A stretch of DNA of 64,000 nt from Lewinellaceae bacterium SD302 (GCA_002591745.1 PDLQ01000001.1:302276-366275); one strand, 5' to 3'. Positions 54,901 through 62,831 are shown, counted from the stretch's first letter. The notes: generated by a model from the letters alone, not told the origin. Program-made: numbers and translations.

Positions 54901-55220
54901 CCAACACTTACCATCTTCGGGTAGCAGAAGACTTTGTATCAGTCAGTGCCTTCGACTTTAGCCCGGAAGTAACCGACCTCCGCGTCTTTCCCAATCCTAC
55001 GGCCGGGCTGGCTACCATTCAATTGCCGGAAGCCCTTAAAGGTCAGACATTGCAAATGGAAGTCTACGATATGCTGGGCCGTCGCCAGGTAAATTACCGC
55101 TACCGCAACGGCGATACGCCCCAGGCCGATCTCAGTCAGCTACCCGCTGGTTGGTATAATCTGCGCCTCATAAACTCCAATGGTCAGGTGCTTGGCAATG
55201 GCCGGGTACTGCTACAATAA
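51903..55220 (+). CDS. T9SS-exported surface protein, first of a tandem pair
   Basis: Secreted protein of 1105 residues. The start is ATG 51903 or 51912; both give a signal peptide ending in NLSSQ. The N-terminal 350 or so residues are Cys-rich and contain repeated strings of the type NYTYQWSDGQTGSVINVSGGGVYQLTITDAEGC (quoted here as a pattern; key residues Trp, Gly, Asp, Cys), reminiscent of SprB-type repeats. A middle beta-rich part follows. A DUF11-like module then starts at DPNDKRAMPRGYSDERF, with FQNTGTDTAFTVIIRDTL and DVDNNASIYFDFNEAVVTN. The last 80 residues are the type-A sorting domain (LRVFPNPTAGLATIQLPEAL ... LPAGWYNLRL). Probably anchored on the surface through PorV/PorU. Paralogous to the next gene throughout. 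Confidence 0.87.
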   Translation: MHTMYQNILLKSLLLLGLCLSVANLSSQNQNCIGLEVADVYCSSQGTWFATVEITESDIPECATWSSYQFGFDGDNPYGTYTVGPYFQQTGFFSVFCSQDTTCESFLQIVAPPAYPCPDNSCFMSYGGLSDTTHAVCNGPDGSVSFNMLGSGNYYIETYDSESNLVSTVTNNNTVGGLAGGEYMFLFFCEEGDQFAQDFASVFEVAPFTAGVDVETENCSNYTLSATPDDPANYTYQWSDGQTGSVINVSGGGVYQLTITDAEGCSSIGGTGFLPQASFEVNVNTFPATCDNADGSASGWIGNGNPQEQYFFEWPNGATEPFVSGLLAGSYVLTVTDAFGCSVEEPFIIESIDLPVFASELAFLCEGSTTLQVWTQDSFLNYTYVWTDEGGSVIGNEASVEVTATGDYMVVVTDEFGCSGSTEITVLEGVSLDGQNEISFVNFPDSIDNECYRTLSHQLIGSNQFLYSEWQIPGQNQTVFAWSLSIDEYGPGLYVATSVNFQGDSICPVTDSFYVQPEDFVCVDVSGLVYLNLDDDCSLQNTDLPLGSRMLRFNNLTTGDEYFGFTNPDGTYEVALPVGTYETDLMGSNDLLELCTPAGFTLVQGVPLTDENVSIIGTEDCPRVTVDVTVPMLRRCFNNGVYINYENTGTVVAEDVVVSVEVGDFASNVQSWFGTEPDDISTDPVTGITTATFVVGDLNPFEGGTFYLQVYTCSNDFPLGAAGCITAIATPNNPCPPADPEWSGASLRVNGSCNGNEVIFTVTNVGDAPTTSELSYVVIEDGVLLSPQPLTDTIVQPGDERTFAFPANGATYHFQVEQEPLHPGLEMPTDFVEACADGQQVSYGFALQFPLSDDAYWIDEECNELIGAYDPNDKRAMPRGYSDERFIEAGQMLDYTIRFQNTGTDTAFTVIIRDTLSDVYELSTLEITGTTHSVRPVVDSTGHNLAFVFENILLVDSFTNEPASHGAVSFRIQAREDLEPGTDVDNNASIYFDFNEAVVTNTYHLRVAEDFVSVSAFDFSPEVTDLRVFPNPTAGLATIQLPEALKGQTLQMEVYDMLGRRQVNYRYRNGDTPQADLSQLPAGWYNLRLINSNGQVLGNGRVLLQ

Positions 55221-55232
55221 AATCTTTAATTC

Positions 55233-55256
55233 GGTGAGCGGCTGAGTCCGCTCACC
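55233..55256 (+). terminator. Hairpin between the tandem T9SS genes
   Basis: GGTGAGCGG (55233-55241) and CCGCTCACC (55248-55256) with a 6-base loop, followed by AACATTATT, 12 bases after the first gene. It is a weak terminator and the next gene starts 48 bases later, so partial read-through is likely. Confidence 0.55.
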
Positions 55257-55303
55257 AACATTATTCAAAACCTACTGAATTACCAATAATCCAATTCCGT
55301 CCT

Positions 55304-58300
55304 ATGAAAAATTTAAAACAAACACTGCTCTTTTTGAGCTTCATATTGGTCTTCACCGCCTCTTCCTTTACCAGCCTTTACGGCCAGGGTGGAGACTGTC
55401 TGAATATCGATGTGCTCGGTGCTGAGTGCGATCCTAACAGCCCGGGATGGTTCGCAACCATCTCTGTTTTTCCGACCAATCCGGATACTTGTGACGTTTG
55501 GTTTGGCTCCGATGGTTTCGTCGGCCAGATGAACCAGCCTTATCAGATCGGCCCTTTCACCAATCAGGTTGTAACTTACTTCGCTTCCTGTAACGCGAAC
55601 AGCGATTCGTGTTTTGCCTCAGTAGTAATCTCCGCTCCGCCTACTTTTCCCTGCCCGGCCAATAGTTGTGGTATTAACTTCGGTGGAATTACGGATACGA
55701 CTTTCGCAGTATGCAACGTCTCTACCGGAAGTGTGACTTTTAGCTTGAGCGGTGACGGAGACTACAATATTGAAACCTACGATGAGAATAACATGCTGGT
55801 GTCCGTTACGGCCAATTCTCCGACGGTTGAAAACTTACCCGGTGGGGAATACGGCTTTTTGATCGTCTGTGACGATGGCGACGTCATTGCCGAATCATCC
55901 GTCTGGATTGGGGAAGACCCTGGCTTTCAGGCCGGCATTGAAATTGAAAGCGACAACTGTTCAGACTATACCCTGACCGCCACACCCAATGACCCTGCTA
56001 ATTACACTTATGTGTGGAGTACGAATGAAACAACGGCAGTGATCAATGTTCCTGGTGGTACTTTCTATCGGGTGACGGTAACCGATGCCAACGGATGTGA
56101 ATCCGCCTGGAGCACCAACTTCTTGCAGAATGGCAGCTTCGAAGTAGAAGTGTTTTCATTCGATGAAACTTGTGATAACGGCAATGGCGGAGCGTCCGTG
56201 TTTATTCCAAATGGTAACCAACAGCAATTTTCCTATGCCTGGCCTAATGGAGACGATGGTACTTTTAGCTTTGGCTATTCGGCCGGGAGCTACGAAGTGA
56301 CTGTCACTAGCCCAGGGGGCTGTGAAGTTATTACCCCTTTTGTTATTGAAAGTGATGGCCTGTTTTTTCAGCACAGTATGATCGAATACCTCTGTCTCGG
56401 CGAGACGACACTACAGGTATTCGACGGTGACTCTACCGCGGGCAATACCATTCTCTGGACTTTTGAAGACGGAACCGTCGTAGGAGACGACGTTTCCGTG
56501 GTGGTAACCCAACCGGGAGAATACACCGTATTTATTGCCGACGAAACAGATCCGGATTGTAATTACACCGGTACTATTACGGTAGTAGAAGGACAAATCA
56601 ATCAGGACGAGACGGCTATCGTATTGGAATCTTACTCCGATACTATCAATCAAGGATGTGGTCAGTACCTTATTCACCGGAACTTTACGACCGGCAATAA
56701 CGACTACAGCCTCTGGGAGGTGCCCGGACAGGAGTTTCCCGCCTATGGATGGAGTATTGATCCCGCAAATTATGGACCGGGCCTCTACGTAGCTACTACT
56801 TTCTCTAATGACAGCATCTGCCCGTCGGTTGACTCTTTCGTATTATTGGAGGAAGACTTGATCTGCATCGACGTCAGCGGCCTGGTTTACCTGAATTTTG
56901 ACGATAACTGCGATTTAGAAGCCGGCGATTTCCCGCTGGAATACCAATTGCTGATCTTCTCCAATCTGACCAATGGTGAAGTGTATTTCGGCTATGCCAA
57001 TCACCTGGGCGAGTACAGTATCTCCCTGCCCGCCGGTAGCTACTCCGTAGACCTGGGCGGTGACAACGAATTATTGGAACTATGTGCCCCGGTCGGCTTT
57101 ACCTTGATCGATGGTATTCCGCTAACCGATGAGAACGTACCGGTATCCGGCACCTTTGATTGTCCCCGGGTAACGGTTGACGTGACCGTGCCACTGTTGC
57201 GCCGCTGTTTTAATAATGGCATTTACATCAATTATGAAAATACTGGTACAGTTATAGCTGACGACGTGGTGATTAGCGTGGAGGTAGGTGATTTTGCCAG
57301 CCAGGTCAGTAGTTGGTTCGGCACCGCGCCAGACGATATTTCTACCGACCCCGTTACCGGTATCACTACCGTTACCTTCAATGTAGGCGACCTCGACCCA
57401 TTCGAGGGAGGAACCTTTTATCTCCAGGTCTTCTCCTGTAGTAACGACTTCCCACTGGGTGCTGCCGGTTGTATCACGGCCACAGCCGCTCCAAACAATC
57501 CTTGTCCGCCAGCCGACCCGGATTGGAACGGGGCCAGCTTACGAGTAAACGGAACCTGTGATGGCAATGAAGTGACCTTCGACGTTACTAATGTGGGTGA
57601 CGCCCCGACGAGCTCAGTACTCAGTTATGTGGTCATTGAGGATGGTGTACTGCTTTCCCCGAATCCCATTCAGACCGATTCGGTTATTGATGCCGGAGAG
57701 ACGCAGAGCTTCACTTTCCCGGCTAACGGTGCCACCTACCACTTCCAGGTAGAGCAGGAACCATTACACCCCGGCCTGGAGATGCCGATCGACTTCGTGG
57801 AGGCTTGTGCTGATGGTCAACAAGTCAGCTACGGCTTCGCCCTGCAATTTCCACTCAGCGACGATGCTTACTGGATCGATGAAGAGTGTAATGAACTGAT
57901 CGGTGCTTACGACCCCAATGATAAGCGTGCCATGCCACGGGGCTACAGCGACGACCGCCTCATCGAAGCTGGTCAAATGCTGGACTACACCATCCGCTTC
58001 CAAAATACCGGTACGGATACGGCCTTCACCGTCATCGTTCGCGATACGCTAAGTGATGTATTTGAACTGAGTACACTGGAAATTACCGGCTCTACTCACT
58101 CCATGCGTCCGGTCATCGACAGTAGTGGTCACAGTTTGGCCTTCGTCTTCGAGAACATCCTGCTGGTAGACAGCTTTACCAACGAGCCGGCCAGCCACGG
58201 TGCGGTTAACTTCCGCATCCAGGCCCGTGAAGATCTGGAGCCCGGTACCGATGTAGATAACAATGCCTCGATTTACTTCGATTTCAACGAGCCGGTGGTA

Positions 58301-58624
58301 ACCAACACTTACCATCTGCAAATTGACGAGGATTTTGTAACCGTAGGTGCATTCGACTTCACGCCGAAAGTCAGTCAACTGCGCGTTTTCCCCAATCCGA
58401 CTGCCGGACTGGCAACCATTCAGCTGCCGGAAGCCCTCAAGGGCCAGACCCTGCAACTGGAAGCCTACGATATGCTGGGCCGCCGCCAAATGAACTTCAG
58501 CTATCGCACTGGTGACACCCCACAGGCCGACCTCAGTCAGTTGCCTGCCGGTTGGTACAATCTGCGCCTCAGTAGTTCCAATGGTCAGGTGCTTGGCAAT
58601 GGCCGGGTATTACTGCAACGATAG
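55304..58624 (+). CDS. T9SS-exported surface protein, second of a tandem pair
   Basis: Secreted protein of 1106 residues with a signal peptide ending in SLYGQ and the same architecture as the preceding gene. Similarity is uneven. From about residue 640 to the end the two proteins are nearly identical (for example the ASLRVNG, NGATYHFQVEQEPLHPGLEMP and DPNDKRAMPRGYSDDR segments), while the N-terminal thirds agree only in spacing of Cys, Trp and Gly. Within the conserved part the DNA differs at many third codon positions, so the protein rather than the DNA has been held constant. The sorting domain ends ...NGQVLGNGRVLLQR. Likely role is surface adhesion or binding with a variable tip; this is inference. 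Confidence 0.87.
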   Translation: MKNLKQTLLFLSFILVFTASSFTSLYGQGGDCLNIDVLGAECDPNSPGWFATISVFPTNPDTCDVWFGSDGFVGQMNQPYQIGPFTNQVVTYFASCNANSDSCFASVVISAPPTFPCPANSCGINFGGITDTTFAVCNVSTGSVTFSLSGDGDYNIETYDENNMLVSVTANSPTVENLPGGEYGFLIVCDDGDVIAESSVWIGEDPGFQAGIEIESDNCSDYTLTATPNDPANYTYVWSTNETTAVINVPGGTFYRVTVTDANGCESAWSTNFLQNGSFEVEVFSFDETCDNGNGGASVFIPNGNQQQFSYAWPNGDDGTFSFGYSAGSYEVTVTSPGGCEVITPFVIESDGLFFQHSMIEYLCLGETTLQVFDGDSTAGNTILWTFEDGTVVGDDVSVVVTQPGEYTVFIADETDPDCNYTGTITVVEGQINQDETAIVLESYSDTINQGCGQYLIHRNFTTGNNDYSLWEVPGQEFPAYGWSIDPANYGPGLYVATTFSNDSICPSVDSFVLLEEDLICIDVSGLVYLNFDDNCDLEAGDFPLEYQLLIFSNLTNGEVYFGYANHLGEYSISLPAGSYSVDLGGDNELLELCAPVGFTLIDGIPLTDENVPVSGTFDCPRVTVDVTVPLLRRCFNNGIYINYENTGTVIADDVVISVEVGDFASQVSSWFGTAPDDISTDPVTGITTVTFNVGDLDPFEGGTFYLQVFSCSNDFPLGAAGCITATAAPNNPCPPADPDWNGASLRVNGTCDGNEVTFDVTNVGDAPTSSVLSYVVIEDGVLLSPNPIQTDSVIDAGETQSFTFPANGATYHFQVEQEPLHPGLEMPIDFVEACADGQQVSYGFALQFPLSDDAYWIDEECNELIGAYDPNDKRAMPRGYSDDRLIEAGQMLDYTIRFQNTGTDTAFTVIVRDTLSDVFELSTLEITGSTHSMRPVIDSSGHSLAFVFENILLVDSFTNEPASHGAVNFRIQAREDLEPGTDVDNNASIYFDFNEPVVTNTYHLQIDEDFVTVGAFDFTPKVSQLRVFPNPTAGLATIQLPEALKGQTLQLEAYDMLGRRQMNFSYRTGDTPQADLSQLPAGWYNLRLSSSNGQVLGNGRVLLQR

Positions 58625-58679
58625 TACAATTTATGAACTGACAATTCTGAGGAATAACTTTAGAATTGATCGGTTTTTG

Positions 58680-58695
58680 GACTAACAAAGTAGCA
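58680..58695 (-). repeat. Dispersed GCTACTTTG repeat, copy 16 (intergenic)
   Basis: GACTAACAAAGTAGCA, 56 bases after the second T9SS gene. Confidence 0.85.
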
Positions 58696-58888
58696 TAGCT
58701 GATTTAGAAGCGAGAGTGTTTTCTCTAAACAATGATCAGCGAAGCTATTGCAGCAGTAGCAGCTTTTACGAACAAGTCAGCGATTAAACGTTGAGCAAAT
58801 TTCCCTGCTACTTCGACTGTTGAGCAGATCGCGAGCTCTGCGCTGTTGAAGTCCGAACCCCAAAAGACGTTTTCATATCCGAGATTAC

Positions 58889-58922
58889 GATCCCCGTCAA
58901 TAACATTGGCGGGGATCTTTTT
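58889..58922 (+). terminator. Intrinsic terminator in the 58.9 kb gap
   Basis: GATCCCCGTCAAT (58889-58901) pairs with ATTGGCGGGGATC (58905-58917), one G-U pair, followed by TTTTTGTG. It lies 265 bases after the last T9SS stop, so it either ends a long 3' UTR or an unannotated small RNA. Confidence 0.75.
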
Positions 58923-59027
58923 GTGTATGGGACTTTCACTTTTTTGTCTGCACGATAAATCGACGTCAGGAGATTTTCGGCCTGACGACTTTTCGCTAGT
59001 AAATAATCCTAGAATTCGTTTACAGGC

Positions 59028-59097
59028 CTGGAGTACGCCGCTCTCCGAGCGGCTAGATGATTGGGTTAGTAGCCGTTCGGAGAGCGGCGTATTCCAG
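59028..59097. repeat. Strong 28-base inverted repeat before the acyltransferase gene
   Basis: Left arm 59028-59055 (CTGGAGTACGCCGCTCTCCG...) and right arm 59070-59097 match in 26 of 28 positions around a 14-base loop. There is no T-run, and it ends 24 bases before the ATG at 59121, so it may influence translation of that gene. Confidence 0.8.
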
Positions 59098-59120
59098 TTG
59101 AGTTTCATAGCTTTGCCGCC

Positions 59121-60395
59121 ATGATCTACCGTCTGGTTCGCCCCCTGGCCCGCTACGTACTTTCCTGGTACTATCGCCGCATCGAAATCGATGGACTAGA
59201 ACATATTCCCGCCGAAGGGCCAGTGATTTTTGCGGCCAACCACCCGACGGCCTTTATTGAACCCTGTATCCTGGCTTGCTACCAGGGACGTGCATTATGG
59301 TTCCTGGCTCGGGGAAATCTGTTTAAAAACAGCTTGGCGAACTGGGTTTTAGGCCAACTGCACATCCTTCCAGTCTACCGGATCGAGGACGGCGGATATG
59401 GAAAGCTAAAAAACAACTACGCTACATTTTCCGCCTGCCGTAATGCACTGGGGCAGGGTAGGGCTATTATGATCCTGGCTGAAGGCCGTTGTATTCATGA
59501 AAAGCGATTAAGGCCCTTACGCAAAGGAACCGGCCGGATTGCCCTGAGTGCGTTAGTGGAAAACCCTGAACTAGAAGACGTGCCCGTGTTGCCGATTGGA
59601 GTCAATTTCACTTATCCGGACCGAATGCGCTCTACGGTCATGATACGGATCGGGGAACCACTGTCGAGCCGGGAATTTTTGCCGGCCTACCGGGAGAACG
59701 AAAACAAGGGTGTGCTGGATTTTACCCGCGCCCTCGCGTTGGCTTTAGACCCTTTGGTCATTCAAATTCCTGGCCTGGAACTGGATGCCATCGGGGAGAC
59801 AGTTTTTCAGGTGGATCGGGCGGACCGGAATCGATCACTGCTTTATGGCTTCAGTACGGAAGCCGGTGGGCTCGACCGGGAAATAAGCCTTGCTACTTTG
59901 TTAGCCAAAATTGATCCCCGACCGATCGAAGCCTACGCTAATCGACTGCGAGGAGGAGAACTTAAAGAATCAGCAGTGAGCGGAAGCTGGTCGGAATACC
60001 TGGAGTTGGGGCTAACTGACTGGCTTAAATTTTTCCTGGCCACGCTGCTTTTGCTTTGGTTTTTGCCCATACTCCTAGTAGCAGAATACATTGGTGGTAC
60101 TTCTACGCGGCACATAGAATTTTATAGTCCGGTTCGTTTTGCGGCGGCTACGGTTGCCATGGTCGTAATTCCGCCACTGTGGCTGATCGGGATAAATCCG
60201 TGGCTGATCGGGTACGCTATAATAAGTATCATATTTGCTCGATGGGCCTGGGGCGAATGGGAAAAGGGCTTGCGTTGGTACCACGCCCGGGCAGCCTGGC
60301 GGCAGACAGAGATGGAACGCAAAATATTGAAGTCGCTACGGCTGGAGGTTCAAAGGGAGATCAAACGGGTTGTACAATTGCCGGAACATGAATAG
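59121..60395 (+). CDS. 1-acylglycerol-3-phosphate acyltransferase-like protein (PlsC family)
   Basis: Membrane-associated acyltransferase of 424 residues. The acyltransferase active-site block is AANHPTAFIEP (an H-x5-E version of the usual H-x4/5-D), followed by FLARGNLF, ILPVYRIEDGG and the glycerol-phosphate motif ILAEGRCIHEKRLRPLRKGTGRIAL. A C-terminal half of about 190 residues carries two or more hydrophobic segments (FFLATLLLLWFLPILLVAEY; VAMVVIPPLWLIGINPWLIG). This half is not part of minimal PlsC but is common in Bacteroidota homologs. A dispersed repeat at 59892 encodes ATLLA in the region joining the two parts. The stop overlaps pabB by 8 bases. Acyl acceptor not decidable. Confidence 0.88.
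   Translation: MIYRLVRPLARYVLSWYYRRIEIDGLEHIPAEGPVIFAANHPTAFIEPCILACYQGRALWFLARGNLFKNSLANWVLGQLHILPVYRIEDGGYGKLKNNYATFSACRNALGQGRAIMILAEGRCIHEKRLRPLRKGTGRIALSALVENPELEDVPVLPIGVNFTYPDRMRSTVMIRIGEPLSSREFLPAYRENENKGVLDFTRALALALDPLVIQIPGLELDAIGETVFQVDRADRNRSLLYGFSTEAGGLDREISLATLLAKIDPRPIEAYANRLRGGELKESAVSGSWSEYLELGLTDWLKFFLATLLLLWFLPILLVAEYIGGTSTRHIEFYSPVRFAAATVAMVVIPPLWLIGINPWLIGYAIISIIFARWAWGEWEKGLRWYHARAAWRQTEMERKILKSLRLEVQREIKRVVQLPEHE
59892..59906 (+). repeat. Dispersed GCTACTTTG repeat, copy 17 (coding)
   Basis: Exact GCTACTTTGTTAGCC, encoding ATLLA, then AAAATT. Confidence 0.85.
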
Positions 60396-61386
60396 GGGGG
60401 CGAATGGGAACGACTGGATCGAGCGATTAAACGCGCTGGGCGCTGACCGCCAGCGGTCTTTTCTGCTGGTGGATTTCGAGACAGAAAAAGTACGCCTTTG
60501 GGGAGCGGAAGAGTTGGCGGCTAGCGAAGAATTGAAATTTGAATTCAGCACTGGATTACGGCCTTCAAACTATCATTATCCCGGCGATCTGCTCTGCGGC
60601 GCCCGTTACACAGAGGAGGCTAGCTACCGGAGGGCTTTTGAGATCGTGCAAGCAGGATTAAGGCGCGGAGACAGCTTTCTGACCAACCTTACCTTTCCCA
60701 CCGAAGTGGAACTTTCGGCTAGTCTAAGTGACATTTACGCTTCCGCTGCTGCGCCTTACCGTATTTTGTTAAAGGATGAATTCGTCTGCTTCAGCCCGGA
60801 AACTTTCGTCAGGATTGACCGTGTGGGCAAGATCAGCAGTAACCCGATGAAGGGAACGGCGGAAGACAGTGAATCCGGTAGACACCACTTGATGACCAGC
60901 CAAAAGGAAATCGCCGAACACGCTACGATCGTCGATCTGATCCGAAATGACCTGAGTCAGGTAGCCAGGCGTGTTCGGGTGAGCAACTACCGCTATCTGG
61001 AACGAATTGAAACGCCCCGAGGAGGTCTTCTACAAACAAGCAGTAAGATTGAAGGGCAATTATCACCTGATTGGCGTAGTCAGCTGGGCAATATAATTGC
61101 TCGCCTGCTTCCGGCCGGTTCCATCAGTGGTGCCCCCAAGCCAGCCACCTTAGATATCATTCGTGCCGCTGAAGGCCGCAAACGAGGATATTATTGTGGC
61201 ATCGGTCTGTATTTTGATGGAGAGGCGGTAGACAGTTGCGTGCTAATCCGCTTCATCAGCCAGGAAAAGGGCCTGTACTATTTTTGGGCCGGCGGCGGTA
61301 TAACGGCCCGTAGCAAATGGGCGGAAGAGTACGCGGAATTAAAAGCTAAAGTAAGAATTCCACTTTTTCGGACTGGCAATGGCTAA
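60388..61386 (+). CDS. pabB: Aminodeoxychorismate synthase component I
   Basis: Chorismate-using enzyme of about 332 residues that adds ammonia to chorismate, giving 4-amino-4-deoxychorismate for folate synthesis. The C-terminal chorismate-binding domain is clear: SSNPMKGTAED, VDLIRNDLSQVA, RGGLLQTSSKIEGQL, LLPAGSISGAPKPATLDII and CGIGLYFDGEAVDSCVLIR. The ATG at 60388 is used because it overlaps the upstream stop and precedes the start of the conserved region; earlier TTG starts are not needed. The protein is shorter than full-length PabB or TrpE (about 450), lacking much of the N-terminal domain, which is usual for Bacteroidota PabB. The lyase gene pabC follows. Confidence 0.92.
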   Translation: MNRGANGNDWIERLNALGADRQRSFLLVDFETEKVRLWGAEELAASEELKFEFSTGLRPSNYHYPGDLLCGARYTEEASYRRAFEIVQAGLRRGDSFLTNLTFPTEVELSASLSDIYASAAAPYRILLKDEFVCFSPETFVRIDRVGKISSNPMKGTAEDSESGRHHLMTSQKEIAEHATIVDLIRNDLSQVARRVRVSNYRYLERIETPRGGLLQTSSKIEGQLSPDWRSQLGNIIARLLPAGSISGAPKPATLDIIRAAEGRKRGYYCGIGLYFDGEAVDSCVLIRFISQEKGLYYFWAGGGITARSKWAEEYAELKAKVRIPLFRTGNG

Positions 61387-61449
61387 TATGATTGCAATTT
61401 TTTTGTTTACATTAGCTTCACACTTACGGAACAACCATTTCATGGCTTT

Positions 61450-62070
61450 GTGAGGGAAACTATACCTGGAGAAAAATTATTGGAATCCATCCGCCTGATT
61501 GATGGAAATTGTCCACTGCTGGCTTATCACCAGGAGCGGATTGACCGTTCCCGTAAGCTTCTCTTTCCTAAGTCTGGTCAGCTCAAACTGAAAAATATAT
61601 TGGCTGAGTTGGAATTGCCTGCAACGGGTGTCTATAAGCTGCGGCTTCTTTATGGTGAGCAGTTGGAAGAATCGAGTATTAAGGCCTATGAGATCAACGT
61701 TCCCCGAACGATCCGCCTGATCGACGAGCCCCAGATCAAGTATGCTAAAAAATACGCGGATCGCAGCGCACTGGAGTCCTGCTTTGACAGGCGCGGAGAA
61801 TGCGACGATGTGCTGATCATTCAGCACGGGTTTGTCACTGATACGAGCTATGCTAACGTTGCTTTTTTCGACGGTAACCAGTGGTATACTCCGAGCGCAC
61901 CGCTGTTGCGCGGCACTAGGCGAGCTAAGTTATTGCGAGAAGGGACGATCAGATCAGCCATTATCCGGGAAAAGGATATTCCATTGTTCAAGACAGTCAG
62001 GTTGTTGAACGGAATGATGAACTGGGCGGAGGCGCCGGTACTGGAAGTGGAACGTTTGGTCCGAATTTAA
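61450..62070 (+). CDS. pabC: Aminodeoxychorismate lyase-like (class IV aminotransferase fold)
   Basis: PLP enzyme of 206 residues that releases pyruvate from 4-amino-4-deoxychorismate to give p-aminobenzoate. The PLP lysine is expected in the IKYAKKYADR segment. The C-terminal half has the class IV hallmark VTDTSYANVAFFDG followed by PLLRGTRRAKLLREG. It starts at GTG 61450 and follows pabB by 63 bases. The 3' end overlaps the convergent DUF481 gene by 4 bases. A branched-chain aminotransferase is excluded by the small size and the pab context. Confidence 0.88.
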   Translation: MRETIPGEKLLESIRLIDGNCPLLAYHQERIDRSRKLLFPKSGQLKLKNILAELELPATGVYKLRLLYGEQLEESSIKAYEINVPRTIRLIDEPQIKYAKKYADRSALESCFDRRGECDDVLIIQHGFVTDTSYANVAFFDGNQWYTPSAPLLRGTRRAKLLREGTIRSAIIREKDIPLFKTVRLLNGMMNWAEAPVLEVERLVRI

Positions 62071-62831
62071 AACTGTAGCCTAAGTCCGTTTCTCCAGCTA
62101 AAGGTGAGGTCAGGTACCTCGGGAAAGACGTTGTTGATGCGGGCATCGTAAGTCATGTTGAAGTTACTGGTGAAACCGAGGCGATCAGTAAGGCCAACGG
62201 AGAGTCGGGTGCTGGAACTGAGCCGGCTTTGGTCGAAATCGATTAACCGGGGTTGGAAATAAGTGATGTTAGCGACAGTGGCGCGTTCCGAGAGTTGCCA
62301 GTTAAGACTAAGGTAAGTGGAGAGCCGGTGATCGCGAAAGCTGATGGCTGCATTGCGCAATTCATCGTATTCGTACATGTATAACAAGCCCACAAATACA
62401 TTTCCTTTGTCACCTTCGGCGAGGCGCAAGCGAGGGCCGGCACCCAGTAGCCAACGAAGAGAGAGCCTGATTTTTTCGTCGTATTGCAACTGGGTGAAGA
62501 GTTCCCATTCCAGTTTTTTGCTCAGCCGCAAACCGTAGCGCAGGTGCAGGAAACCGGCGTTAAGGAAATTGTTGCCTCCGGCGCGAACCATGCGGTAATT
62601 GACCAGAAACAATAGCTGGTTATGGGATTTGGTGACTCGGTCAAGTCGAAGACCACCATCAATACTCAGTACTTCGCTGGAGTTGCGGGTGAAGTTTCCG
62701 CCCAGGTCGAGCTGGCCATACCAGTCGCTGCTGTCACGTTCGACGCGACGGTCTTCGATGTTGACGATCTGGCCAAGAAGCAGCAGAGGAAGTAGTAAAA
62801 GCGTTAAAATCAGGGACGATCTGGGGAACAT
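62067..62831 (-). CDS. DUF481 outer-membrane beta-barrel protein
   Basis: Protein of about 254 residues. Start 62831 gives a signal peptide (MFPRSSLILTLLLLPLLLLGQ); the upstream in-frame ATG at 62864 would make it 11 residues longer. The body consists of alternating beta strands of the DUF481 type: WYGQLDLGGNFTRNSSEVLSIDGGLRLDR, FLHLRYGLRLSKKLEWELFTQLQYDE, RLAEGDKGNVFVGLLYMYEYDE and a final WRNGLRLQF. The terminal Phe is typical of barrel proteins. Function unknown (the family includes salt-induced outer-membrane proteins). Confidence 0.8.
   Translation of the reverse strand: MFPRSSLILTLLLLPLLLLGQIVNIEDRRVERDSSDWYGQLDLGGNFTRNSSEVLSIDGGLRLDRVTKSHNQLLFLVNYRMVRAGGNNFLNAGFLHLRYGLRLSKKLEWELFTQLQYDEKIRLSLRWLLGAGPRLRLAEGDKGNVFVGLLYMYEYDELRNAAISFRDHRLSTYLSLNWQLSERATVANITYFQPRLIDFDQSRLSSSTRLSVGLTDRLGFTSNFNMTYDARINNVFPEVPDLTFSWRNGLRLQF

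Larger units (their letters stand above)
58625..59120. other. Structured intergenic region upstream of the acyltransferase operon
   Basis: About 496 bases with no supportable gene. In order it contains dispersed-repeat copy 16 (58680), a terminator (58889-58917) and a strong hairpin (59028-59097). Short open frames across it merely read the palindromes. Confidence 0.6.

Noticed and set aside
35158..58624. CRISPR array or tandem-repeat locus in the large surface-protein genes
   Set aside because: The repeats are protein-domain repeats of varied length and sequence with no uniform spacer pattern.
58725..59124. Short open frames on both strands across the 58.7-59.1 kb gap
   Set aside because: They read through the palindrome and terminator and give mirror-image peptides (for example TPLSERL on both strands); no independent coding evidence.
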